In this document: positions 49,847-58,166 of the stretch, one piece after another
Layout: the number at the start of each line of letters is the position of its first letter
How positions within the stretch are numbered: the first letter of the stretch is position 1
Source of the DNA: JBCDGZ01 sp038750655
GTDB lineage: Bacteria > Bacteroidota > Bacteroidia > Chitinophagales > Saprospiraceae
NCBI GenBank assembly: GCA_038750655.1
Contig: JBCDGZ010000001.1
Coordinates: forward strand, 1-64,000
Direction: 5' to 3'
DNA: 64,000 nt
The notes under the pieces: model-generated
Databases searched by the model: none
What the model was told of the DNA's origin: nothing
What the model saw: only the letters and a program-made list of their open reading frames with translations
Translations under genes and position numbers: made by a program

Positions 49847-51712
49847 TTATTCTAAATCCTTGAGGTTGCGGATAAAGCCATCTATGCCGTTGTCTTTCAT
49901 GGTTCGTTGTAGGGCTCTAGCATCGGCCTTGCGACTGAAGGCTCCGACGACGACCTTGTAAACTGTTTTGCCGTTCAGCTCATTGATGCTGACGATGATG
50001 GGGACGCGGAAGAGCCGCTCTAGCTTTTCGACCTGTATGAGCACATTGCCGTACTCTGCAAACGCACCGATCTGTACCCCATAGCCCTTCGGCTCCTGGC
50101 GTTGAGCACTAAAGCGGAAGAGCCCTCGGCCGCTGCTGACGCTATCCTTAATCACCGGAGTGATGTTGCCACCATCGCGGAGGCGGATGGCCTCCGCCAC
50201 GGCGCGATCGGCATTGATACGGCCGTAGCCGAACTTGGGCGAATGGCCGTTGACATACTCGCTAGGGGCACCGATCTTATCGGCCGTTTTCTGTAAGATG
50301 GCTTTGACCTGCTTGGCAGTCAACTCCGGGTTGACCGTCAGGATCAGGGCACAGATGCCCGCCACCAAAGGGCAGGCGCTGGACGTACCGCCAAAGTGCT
50401 TATAATGGCTTCCCCGCGAGATGCCGTCTCGCCAGTAGCGAAACGCTCCCGTCTCCCAGCTGACCCCTTCGTCCCACCAGGCTCGTCCGGCAGTGATGGG
50501 CCAGTCGCCATTGGACGGCGCGCAGATGGTAACTTCACGACCCCGGTTAGAGTAGCTGGCGTGCTCGTCTTTGCTGGTGCAGGCCGCTACGGCGATGACA
50601 TCAGGGTGAGCGGAGTAGAAGCTGACGAAGTCCAAATCATCATTCCCGACGGCATAGACGATGACGCAGCCTTTGCCTTTACGGCCCTTGCGGGCAGCGT
50701 GGGCAATGGCCTCTTCCTTCATCGGGTTGAGGTTGAAGGCGGGGTCGGTCGTACCCCAGCTACAGCTGATGACATCGGCTCCATTGTCTACGCAGTAGTT
50801 AAACATCTGCTCAGTGGCACGGAGGCTGAAGGAGGTACCGCTGATGGGCATGAAGCGGGCTTGGGGCGCTGCCCCTACGATGCCATTGCCGTTGGAGGTG
50901 GCCAGGGCCACAGTGGCGCAGGGGGTGCCGTGGGTAAAGCGGGGGTCGCCCATTTCGAGGTTGGGCGATTGGGTCCAAAGGTCGAAGGGGCGGAAGACCT
51001 TGTCCTTCAAATCGGGGTGATTGAGATCAAAACCATTATCAATAACCGCAATCGTAACCTTGTTAGACCCAGTATTACCTATGCGTCGCCAAGCGTCGAT
51101 GACTTTGGCATCGGCTCCCTTTTTGATGCGTCGGCTAGAGTCTGGGATCAGCCCGCTGTTTTCCAGGTGCCACTGGTGGGTCAGCAGGCCATCGTTGGGT
51201 TTACTGAACTCGTACTCATCGAGGAGGGTGTCGAGGTCGGGCTCGGCTAGCTTGACCAGCGAGGTTTTTTGCATGGCATTAGCCGCCTTGATGGGGTTGG
51301 GCGATTTGCTGGTCACCCGAGCGATGATCCGGTTGTCGTCGCGGCGCTCGACCAGCTTGAGGTGAAATTCATCCAGAGCCAGTTGTTGCTCCTCCTCGTT
51401 GGTATTGTCTTGAAAGATGATATAAATCTCACCGGTGGGGACGAGCGGGCGATTACTGCCTTCGGCATGGTAGACATGCGTGCCCACTTCAATGTCTTGC
51501 TTACTGCGTACTTCATCGAGTTTTTTATCCAAAGAATTACGTTGCCGGTCCAGGGTGACGATGTGGAAGCCACCCAGATTTTTGTAGACTTCTTCTTTGA
51601 CATAGCGCGTTCTTTTGAAGTCTTTTTTCTTTTTAGCCTTCAGGCCGACCAGCTTCCGGCTTTTGCGCAGCTTGAGTTCGCCTTTGCCGGATTTGATGGT
51701 TAGTTTGCTCAT
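49847..51712 (-). CDS. Subtilisin-like S8 serine protease with C-terminal SPOR domain
   Basis: A 621-residue protein. The catalytic triad is seen as AVIDNGFDLNHPD (Asp near 227), THGTPCATVAL (His near 264) and GGTSSACPLVAGI (Ser near 444). A region of about 190 residues precedes the protease, with a very basic start (about 20 Lys/Arg in the first 45) and a region like a fervidolysin-type prodomain. The end (about 540-615, YGVQIGAFAEYGN onward) is a SPOR domain, which normally binds denuded peptidoglycan. No signal peptide or membrane segment is visible, which is odd for a SPOR protein. The target is unknown. The gene is upstream of the SRPBCC gene. Confidence 0.85.
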   Translation of the reverse strand: MSKLTIKSGKGELKLRKSRKLVGLKAKKKKDFKRTRYVKEEVYKNLGGFHIVTLDRQRNSLDKKLDEVRSKQDIEVGTHVYHAEGSNRPLVPTGEIYIIFQDNTNEEEQQLALDEFHLKLVERRDDNRIIARVTSKSPNPIKAANAMQKTSLVKLAEPDLDTLLDEYEFSKPNDGLLTHQWHLENSGLIPDSSRRIKKGADAKVIDAWRRIGNTGSNKVTIAVIDNGFDLNHPDLKDKVFRPFDLWTQSPNLEMGDPRFTHGTPCATVALATSNGNGIVGAAPQARFMPISGTSFSLRATEQMFNYCVDNGADVISCSWGTTDPAFNLNPMKEEAIAHAARKGRKGKGCVIVYAVGNDDLDFVSFYSAHPDVIAVAACTSKDEHASYSNRGREVTICAPSNGDWPITAGRAWWDEGVSWETGAFRYWRDGISRGSHYKHFGGTSSACPLVAGICALILTVNPELTAKQVKAILQKTADKIGAPSEYVNGHSPKFGYGRINADRAVAEAIRLRDGGNITPVIKDSVSSGRGLFRFSAQRQEPKGYGVQIGAFAEYGNVLIQVEKLERLFRVPIIVSINELNGKTVYKVVVGAFSRKADARALQRTMKDNGIDGFIRNLKDLE

Positions 51713-52103
51713 TTTCAGGTGATGTTTAACTTCGAAGTAAAGCCTAAGTTAGCACAAATTTGTACTATGATGTTAATAAATATTTTAATTTTTGACTACA
51801 AGATTATCAAGGGCTTGCTTCCGTTTCATTTCAAATATAAATTTTGTTAAAATGTATATTTTTTAATTTCAAAACTTGCACAATCAATTTTAATATTATA
51901 GATTTGTTACATACAAACAATTGGTATTAACTCTCCCAAAACTGATCTCTAAGCATCCCTCTGCTAGGATTATACGATTTTACCCCACCTTACCTACACT
52001 GCTATTGCTCTGAGTGAGACTACAAGACACTATTGGAATTACAGGAAAGCCCGACCAATTCGGTCATTTGAATATTTGTGAAGTGCTTAAAAAATCTTCG
52101 ACT
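51713..52103. other. AT-rich intergenic stretch
   Basis: Nearly 400 bp without a gene between the subtilase and the small unknown gene, strongly AT-rich in 51770-51910. It holds the candidate promoter given separately. Nothing else is recognised. Confidence 0.5.
51876..51906 (+). promoter_or_regulatory. Candidate Bacteroidota promoter
   Basis: TTG at 51876-51878 and TAGATTTG at 51899-51906, spaced by 20 bp, fit TTTG-N19-21-TAnnTTTG well. It would start a transcript near 51913 reading into the small protein and kinase genes. Confidence 0.45.
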
Positions 52104-52499
52104 ATGAAACACGCTAGAAAGTTGTCTAAAACCGTCCCTCTACCTACCATGGAGTACAGTCTGCTGGAAAGTGTTTATGCCATTATCGATTCCCGCATTC
52201 AGTTTTTGGAGTACCAAAATGATAAGCTGTTTAGGTCCTATTTGAAGAAAGGAGAAGAGGATGCAGATGTGCTGCATTTGAATCTCAACTCAGGACCTCG
52301 CTCTTTGCTCAACAATTTTGAGGACCTGCTAGGACAGATTGCGAAGTCTAGTCGTTCGGTAAAACTTTTGCTCTTCCTCCGCACTCATCTGCTTACAGAA
52401 AATGCGAGACTGGTCCTCGATCTATTGACCAGCGACAAATATCTCAACTATTCTGAAGATACACTGAATCAAATGCTGGCTTTGGAAGAGGCCGCATAG
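52104..52499 (+). CDS. Small unknown cytosolic protein upstream of the kinase
   Basis: A 131-residue, mostly helical protein without membrane segments. Residues 20-45 (LESVYAIIDSRIQFLEYQNDK) look like an amphipathic helix. I recognise no family. The start ATG 52104 is preferred over an upstream in-frame start at 52014, whose added residues look non-coding. The kinase gene starts 59 bp downstream on the same strand, and two receivers follow. A role as a partner or regulator of that pathway is only a guess. Confidence 0.55.
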   Translation: MKHARKLSKTVPLPTMEYSLLESVYAIIDSRIQFLEYQNDKLFRSYLKKGEEDADVLHLNLNSGPRSLLNNFEDLLGQIAKSSRSVKLLLFLRTHLLTENARLVLDLLTSDKYLNYSEDTLNQMLALEEAA

Positions 52500-52558
52500 C
52501 TTTATCATAATAACATACACATTGACTCTCTGTCGTTTTATACAAACGACCCAAATGA

Positions 52559-53797
52559 ATGAATGATCTAATGGCAGGAATAGAAGCGAAAGACTGGCTA
52601 AGTGAGCATATGCTTACTACCGGAGATATTGAAGTCTATGGAGAATCAGAGCAGGGAGAGGCGGCTTTGCCCTTATCTCACTATCTGATCAAGACCTACT
52701 GTCCTAAGGTACTCTTCGTAAACGAGGAGTTGAAATTGATGGGCAGTAGTGGCTTACCCCGTCCAACGACTTCTACTCTTGGTAACCCTACCGCCATCCC
52801 CCTGGAAGAGCTATTTGACGAGAATGATATTGCTCTCTTCCAAAACGCAGTTTGTAAAGTGTTGGCAGATGGGGTTTCCGTGCGCAAATACGGACAGGTG
52901 TTGCAAGCGCAGAGCCATCCGGTACGTGTAGACTTGACCTTCAGACAGGTGCATTTATCGCAACACGACTCGACGACGAAATTGGTAGCGATTGCCATTT
53001 GGGACAGCCCCTTGGCAGCCACTACTGTGACGACCAGCGAGGAGCAATTGATTGCTGACACCCAACTACGCATTCTCAATCGAGAGCTGCGGCAATCGAA
53101 TGCAGAGTTGAGCGAAAAGAATAGCTATTTGAACAGCTTTGTCTACGGGGCTGCTCATGACCTGCGCTCGCCCCTGGTCGTCCTCAAGTCCTATGTTGAT
53201 CTGATCCGTCGATTCAAGGATGAGAAGAAAAAAGAGCAGGCATTGGAATATATGAAAACTGCTACCGTCCGCTTCGAGAATGTATTGGATGGCTTGGTCA
53301 AATTGGTAGAATTACAAAATACTAATCAAAGCCCGACAGAGTCTTTGGCGTTTGCGAAGGTTTTCGAGTCGGTCTGTTTTATACTAGAGCATGAAATCGA
53401 AAAGGTGCAGCCTTCCGTTGATGCAGATTTCTCGGTATCACCTACCATCGAATTTGTGAAGGCTTACTTGAATAGCATATTGTACAACTTATTCAGCAAT
53501 GCCATTAAGTATCGCCGAAAGGGCGTACGGCTAAAGATTGGCCTGCGAACTTTGCAGGAGAAAGATTTCGTGGTCTTGGAAGTTCGGGATAATGGTATTG
53601 GTATGAACATGGAACGCTACGGCGAGCAGCTCTTCGAGCCCTTCCGTCGCCTCACTGCTCAAGAAAGTGGCTTGGGCATTGGCCTGAATTTGGTCAAAAA
53701 TATGGTGGAAAAAAATGGCGGCCGAATTGAGGTAGAAAGTGAACTGGGCGAGGGGACCAGCTTCCGCGTTTTTCTAAAACCTTATCCAGTGGAATAA
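52559..53797 (+). CDS. Soluble histidine kinase with PAS-like sensor domain
   Basis: A 412-residue cytosolic kinase. The first 150 residues look like a divergent PAS domain (VLFVNEELKLMG near residue 50). A coiled coil (about 165-195) leads to HisKA with GAAHDLRSPLVVLKSY (His near 200). The HATPase domain has DNGIGMN near 347 and GLGIGLNLVKNMV near 373. No membrane helix is seen, so the signal is probably internal. The HDLRSP form is of the phytochrome-like HisKA group. It is followed 80 bp later by a stand-alone receiver and then another, which may be its targets. Confidence 0.88.
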   Translation: MNDLMAGIEAKDWLSEHMLTTGDIEVYGESEQGEAALPLSHYLIKTYCPKVLFVNEELKLMGSSGLPRPTTSTLGNPTAIPLEELFDENDIALFQNAVCKVLADGVSVRKYGQVLQAQSHPVRVDLTFRQVHLSQHDSTTKLVAIAIWDSPLAATTVTTSEEQLIADTQLRILNRELRQSNAELSEKNSYLNSFVYGAAHDLRSPLVVLKSYVDLIRRFKDEKKKEQALEYMKTATVRFENVLDGLVKLVELQNTNQSPTESLAFAKVFESVCFILEHEIEKVQPSVDADFSVSPTIEFVKAYLNSILYNLFSNAIKYRRKGVRLKIGLRTLQEKDFVVLEVRDNGIGMNMERYGEQLFEPFRRLTAQESGLGIGLNLVKNMVEKNGGRIEVESELGEGTSFRVFLKPYPVE

Positions 53798-53877
53798 AGA
53801 CAGTTTTTGAGCTTATACTAGAGAAGGATACACACTATTGGAAAATTAACTTCTAGAACAATATAAATCCCAAATCA

Positions 53878-54291
53878 GTGCAAAAAAAGTATCACTTCTA
53901 TTTTGTCAATGACTCGGAGTACGACCAATTTTTAATTACAAACATCATTGAGCTAGATCAGCTTCCCATCCGTGCTCAGTTTGAGAGCAATCCCGAGATA
54001 GCCCTCCAACAGTTGTGTAAAATGGCGGGCACCGACTTTCCGGATGTCATCATTGCCGATGTACGTCTACCCCTGTTCGATGGTTTTGAATTTGCAGAGC
54101 GTTATCGCGAGGCTTTTTACTACAGCTTCCCCAATACCCTGCTATTCTTGAGCAGTTCTAGCCTTTCGGTCGGCGACCGTCAGCGCCTGCGCTGCAATGC
54201 TTTGATCGCCGATGTTTTGCTCAAACCATTCAGTCTTCAAATATTTAAAACCCACATTATGAGGCATTTGGAAATAATTTCGGTAGGATAA
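53878..54291 (+). CDS. Stand-alone response regulator receiver 1
   Basis: A 137-residue receiver domain with no output domain. The phospho-acceptor lies in VIIADVRLPLFDGFEF (Asp near residue 60), and the conserved Lys lies in VLLKPFS (near residue 120). The acidic pair near the N-terminus is reduced to NDSEYDQ (FVNDSEYD, near residue 12). It starts with GTG. It is similar to the next gene, with the shared pattern IIELDQLPI / LIEIENLPI, so the two are probably paralogues from a tandem duplication. Likely partner: the kinase just upstream. Confidence 0.85.
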   Translation: MQKKYHFYFVNDSEYDQFLITNIIELDQLPIRAQFESNPEIALQQLCKMAGTDFPDVIIADVRLPLFDGFEFAERYREAFYYSFPNTLLFLSSSSLSVGDRQRLRCNALIADVLLKPFSLQIFKTHIMRHLEIISVG

Positions 54292-54461
54292 TGTAACATT
54301 ATTGAATCAAATGAGTATAAAGGGGCAATAACGAATCGAGCACCAACTTTCAAAGCATCCTAAATTGATCTGCAATCTGCGCATTTCTACTCAGCTCTTG
54401 GGGGCTGACGCACAGGTTGGCCTAATGAAAATATTTAACCAAAATTTAGACCCCTACAGCC

Positions 54462-54878
54462 ATGAAAGTTACAAGATTTCTGTTTATCGACGATTCTGTA
54501 ATGGACAACTTTTACATTGAAGCCCTCATCGAAATCGAAAACTTGCCCATTCAAGCCCACTTTGTCCAAAGTGTTTCAGATGCACTCCATTATCTCTACG
54601 ATCAAAATACGGATACCTTTCCCGAGGTGATCGTCTCCGATTTTTTTATGCCAGGACAAGACGGAGATGAATTCGTACGCGAATACGAAAAAGAATTCAA
54701 AAATAGTTTTCCCGACACCCTTGTATTTCTGACCAGCGCCGTTGTTCGAAATGAGCAGATTGACTTGCTGCAAAAAGGCAGCTGTGTACAGGGATTTATT
54801 GAAAAACCTTTCATGAAAGGGCACTTGGAAGAAACAATTATGCCTCTCCTGTTTCCCACTACCCTGCGAGCCAGCTAA
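54462..54878 (+). CDS. Stand-alone response regulator receiver 2
   Basis: A 138-residue receiver domain. The phospho-acceptor lies in VIVSDFFMPGQDGDEF (Asp near residue 60). The acidic pocket FIDDSVMD is near residue 10, complete here, and the Lys is in GFIEKPFM near residue 118. No output domain is present. It is a paralogue of the previous receiver, separated by 170 bp without a gene. A role as phosphate shuttle or sink in the pathway of the upstream kinase is the simplest idea. Confidence 0.87.
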   Translation: MKVTRFLFIDDSVMDNFYIEALIEIENLPIQAHFVQSVSDALHYLYDQNTDTFPEVIVSDFFMPGQDGDEFVREYEKEFKNSFPDTLVFLTSAVVRNEQIDLLQKGSCVQGFIEKPFMKGHLEETIMPLLFPTTLRAS

Positions 54879-54981
54879 AAGGGGGAAGACGGCTTTTCCG
54901 TTCCCTCATTTTTATCGACCGTTTACAGGGAATATATTCCCAATAGATAAATATGATTTTAATTATATTAAAATTTTTTAG

Positions 54982-55064
54982 TATATTTGTATCGTGTAGT
55001 TTTCTCATAGTATTGGAATATTGTTATCTCCTACGCCTAACCCTCCAGGTGTAGGAGATTTTTT
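54982..55064 (+). ncRNA. Candidate small RNA with -7 box and terminator
   Basis: A -7 box TATATTTG (54982-54989) lies about 36 bp ahead of a strong hairpin. ATCTCCTACGCCT (55026-55038) pairs with AGGTGTAGGAGAT (55047-55059) with one G-U pair, followed by six T. The RNA would be about 65-70 nt. The nearest -33 match is weak. The region is 150 bp past the receiver gene and before a lipoprotein gene. It could instead be a late terminator of the receiver gene. Confidence 0.4.
55026..55064 (+). terminator. Intrinsic terminator downstream of the receiver genes
   Basis: A 13-bp stem (one G-U pair) around the 8-base loop AACCCTCC, followed by six T. This is the strongest intrinsic terminator in the window. 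Confidence 0.75.
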
Positions 55065-55220
55065 GTTTTGGCCTGCTTCTTGCTTTTTCCCTTGTTATCC
55101 CCCTGACTCACCTATGTAAAGTTCCAAAATAAATAGTCACATCAACACCCCAAGTTGCGGTCAATTGATGCACGCAGGCGTCAGTTGGTGTATCGTAACC
55201 TGGGACAAAGTAAACTTAAT

Positions 55221-56738
55221 ATGAGAAAACCTTTAGCTTTTCTGGGGGGCGCAGTATTTGTATTTTCCCTATTACTTAGCAGTTGTCAGAGCTTTGAAGA
55301 GGTCGGTCAGATTGACGAGGTCAATTGGAATGGAGAGTTTGCCCTCCCCCTAGCCTTCGGCACCCTTTCCATGCAGGATATTCTGGATGAGGTAGGCGAC
55401 CTGTCCTTTCTGGAAATCAACTCCGACGGTACCATGCAACTCATTTTCGAGGGCGACGAAATTACGAAACAAAGCTCCGAAGTCCTCGGCAGCTTTCCAG
55501 ACTTTCCCGTCGTCATTCCTGAAAATTCCTTCAGTATTCCTTTTCCCAACTACGGTGCTATAAGCATCGATGAGTTGAGCCTAAAAACAGGGACCCTCGC
55601 TTTTGAGATTCGCTCACAATATACCAGCGACATTAATTTTACCATAACTATTCCCAACCTAGAACGCGACGGCGTCCCTTTCAGCATCAGCAGCACTGTG
55701 CCTTATAATGGCTCACTGCCGGCCGTTGGCCGCATTGATCCGGTTGACCTTAGCGGCTATGTACTGGATGTCAGCTCCGATTCCCTAAGCCTGGAATACT
55801 CGGCGACGCTCGACGGGCAGGACGTAGAGGTGGGGCTGATTACTGGACTGGCAGAGAACTGGACCTACGAGACGGTGACCGGCAGCTGGGCGCGGCAGCA
55901 ATTCCCGCTGGCTGTTGACTCGGTAGAGATGGATATTTATGACAATTGGGTAGACGGCGATCTCAGTTTCGCTGATCCCCGATTGATTTTAACGATTGAC
56001 AATTCCTTTGGCTTTCCCAGCGAGGCGATTATCCATTCCTTGATGGTCCGCACGCTGGACAATCGCCTGATTCCACTGGAAAGTTCGGCGCTTCGCAATG
56101 GGGTGAGCCTGGACTATCCTACCATCAACGAGCAGGGGCAGAGTAAACAGACCACGATTGTACTCGACCGCAACAACTCCAATATTGACGAAATTCTCAA
56201 TGCCCAGCCGATTCAAATTGTCTATCGAGTAGACGCCGTTGTCAACCCGGATAACAATTCCGAAGTGGGCTTCGTCAGTGATCAAAGTGCTATTACGGTG
56301 ACCCTAGACGCTGAAGTACCGGTTTACGGAGCTGCCCAGGACTTTACGCTGGAAAGCACCAGCGACTTATCAATAGATGAAGTGGATGATATAGAAAGTG
56401 CAGAGCTTAAGGTAACGTCCAGCAATGGTATTCCGGTTGATCTGGATTTACAGATTTACTTAGCTGATGCATCCGGTCAGGTCATCGATTCGCTCTTTTT
56501 TATCTCCCATGATTTATTGCCCGCCGCGCAGGTGGATGACAATGGTGATGTGACCGCCGCAAGCGATAAAGTAGAGTTTTTTGAGATTCCGCGGGGGCTG
56601 ATCGACTTATTGATCTATGCGGATCAAATCATCTTTCACGCCAGCTTTTCTACCTATAATGATGGACAAGAGGCGGTTCGATTGCTTTCCACGCAAGCGT
56701 TGGATATTAATTTAGGTATCAAAGTGAAGACCCAGTAA
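55221..56738 (+). CDS. Large lipoprotein of unknown function
   Basis: A 505-residue protein with a lipoprotein signal (hydrophobic about 5-19, lipobox LLSSC near residue 22). It is rich in Asp, Ser and beta-prone residues, and appears to be an all-beta extracytoplasmic protein of several domains. I do not recognise a family. The start at ATG 55221 places the signal peptide at the N-terminus; the frame is open back to 55155 but those residues do not look like part of the protein. It is 40 bp upstream of the DUF5723-like barrel gene, and the two are probably co-transcribed and work together in the outer membrane. Confidence 0.7.
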   Translation: MRKPLAFLGGAVFVFSLLLSSCQSFEEVGQIDEVNWNGEFALPLAFGTLSMQDILDEVGDLSFLEINSDGTMQLIFEGDEITKQSSEVLGSFPDFPVVIPENSFSIPFPNYGAISIDELSLKTGTLAFEIRSQYTSDINFTITIPNLERDGVPFSISSTVPYNGSLPAVGRIDPVDLSGYVLDVSSDSLSLEYSATLDGQDVEVGLITGLAENWTYETVTGSWARQQFPLAVDSVEMDIYDNWVDGDLSFADPRLILTIDNSFGFPSEAIIHSLMVRTLDNRLIPLESSALRNGVSLDYPTINEQGQSKQTTIVLDRNNSNIDEILNAQPIQIVYRVDAVVNPDNNSEVGFVSDQSAITVTLDAEVPVYGAAQDFTLESTSDLSIDEVDDIESAELKVTSSNGIPVDLDLQIYLADASGQVIDSLFFISHDLLPAAQVDDNGDVTAASDKVEFFEIPRGLIDLLIYADQIIFHASFSTYNDGQEAVRLLSTQALDINLGIKVKTQ

Positions 56739-56778
56739 AAGCCCTTTAGGGTATTGTGAATTTATCTCAATCTTAAAA

Positions 56779-58089
56779 ATGATGTTTCGAAAAATACAAA
56801 TTGGGCTGTTCTTATTGCTGATGTGCACTGGACTTTCTGCCCAGGAATTGAGCCTGCATTTTATGGAAAATGTTTGGCAATCCACCAAGACCAATCCGGC
56901 GTTGATGATGCCACAGAAAACCATCTACGCTCTACCATCGGTCTTTTTGAATTATCACCATACGCTGGCCAGCTATAATGATGTGGTGTTTAAGAATGCC
57001 GAAGGCAGTCGGGTCCTCGATCTGGATAATGTATTGAATCGCCTGGACGGCAATAATTTTGTGCGTATGAATGCCGATATTGATCTATTCGGCGTCACCT
57101 TCGGTACCAAACTTTGGAGGGCATCGCTGAGCCATTCCTTCAAAACTCGCGCCCTAGTGAGCTATCCCGATGAGCTGGTTCAGATGGGCTGGAATGGCAA
57201 TGCTGATTTCATCGGCCAAACTGTTGACATCGGCCCCAGCTTTCAGACAATGGCCTACAGCGAACTGGCCGCCGGCTTCGCCGTCGATCTGGTGAAATTC
57301 ACCGTCGGAGGACGCCTCAAGCTGCTTTCTGGTATCTTCGACGCCTCTACCAGCGCCTCAACAATTAACCTAACTACTGAAGATGCATACTACAATACCG
57401 CCGCCGCCACCAACTACCAGATCAACCTGTCTGCCCTGGGTACCTACGGTGACCTCGATGACTTTGATCCCCAGTTCGACTTTGGCCCCGGCGACTTACT
57501 GACCCAAAACCTCGGGGTAGCTCTAGACCTGGGCATTCAATATAAGTTCAGCGAAAAGCTCACCTTTGCCGCCAGCTTACTGGACATTGGTCGCATCGGT
57601 TGGAAAGCGAATACGACCAACTTCATCAGCCGGGGCGAGTACACCTATGAGGGGCTGGACCTCTCCGAAATTCTGCGCGATGAGGACGAAGACTTCGGTG
57701 AGATTGTCGATACCCTGGAGGCCATCTTTGATTTTCAAGAGACCAATCAGAGCTATTCGACGGCCCTGCCGGCCAAGTTGTACCTGAGTGCGAACTATCG
57801 TCTCAATGACTTCTTTCGCTTTGGCGGACTGATTTACACCGAGCGCTTTAGAGGCAACAGCTTTTCGGGCTGCGCCCTCAGCGCCACAGCCGATTTGACA
57901 AAAATCTTTTCTTTTGGAGCGGTGTATTCCGTTTTCAAAAATACTTATGATAATGTGGGGCTCAATGCGATGATTAAGCTGGGGCCCGTACAGTTTTACG
58001 GCGTGACCGACAATGTCATGGCCGCCTTTAAGCCTCTGGACGCCCGAAATGTGAATGTGAGGGTGGGGATGAATTTGGCGTTCAACTAG
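56779..58089 (+). CDS. DUF5723-like outer-membrane beta-barrel protein
   Basis: A 436-residue protein with a signal peptide (about 1-21, ending GLSAQ) and a series of amphipathic beta strands. The N-terminal NPALMMPQKTIYALPSVFLN (about residues 40-59) is a pattern of the DUF5723 family, and the C-terminus ends NVRVGMNLAFN, a typical outer-membrane strand with a penultimate Phe. The family is common in Bacteroidota and of unknown role. It follows the large lipoprotein gene by 40 bp. A hairpin follows its stop after 34 bp. Confidence 0.78.
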   Translation: MMFRKIQIGLFLLLMCTGLSAQELSLHFMENVWQSTKTNPALMMPQKTIYALPSVFLNYHHTLASYNDVVFKNAEGSRVLDLDNVLNRLDGNNFVRMNADIDLFGVTFGTKLWRASLSHSFKTRALVSYPDELVQMGWNGNADFIGQTVDIGPSFQTMAYSELAAGFAVDLVKFTVGGRLKLLSGIFDASTSASTINLTTEDAYYNTAAATNYQINLSALGTYGDLDDFDPQFDFGPGDLLTQNLGVALDLGIQYKFSEKLTFAASLLDIGRIGWKANTTNFISRGEYTYEGLDLSEILRDEDEDFGEIVDTLEAIFDFQETNQSYSTALPAKLYLSANYRLNDFFRFGGLIYTERFRGNSFSGCALSATADLTKIFSFGAVYSVFKNTYDNVGLNAMIKLGPVQFYGVTDNVMAAFKPLDARNVNVRVGMNLAFN

Positions 58090-58123
58090 GCCTGGTTTTA
58101 AAAGCAAAACGACATCCAATAGT

Positions 58124-58166
58124 AATGGCTAGTTAAGAGCAGATGCTGCTTTTAGCTGGCCATTTT
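58124..58166 (+). terminator. Hairpin terminator after the DUF5723-like gene
   Basis: A long imperfect stem, AATGGCTAGTTAA with TTTTAGCTGGCCATT, encloses AGCAG-ATG-CTGCT and is followed by TTTTTAATT. It lies between convergent genes and partly touches the symporter stop. Confidence 0.6.

Noticed and set aside
50396..51250. Antisense frame of 284 codons opposite the subtilase
   Set aside because: It is a glycine/valine-rich shadow of the catalytic domain; the triad motifs are on the - strand.
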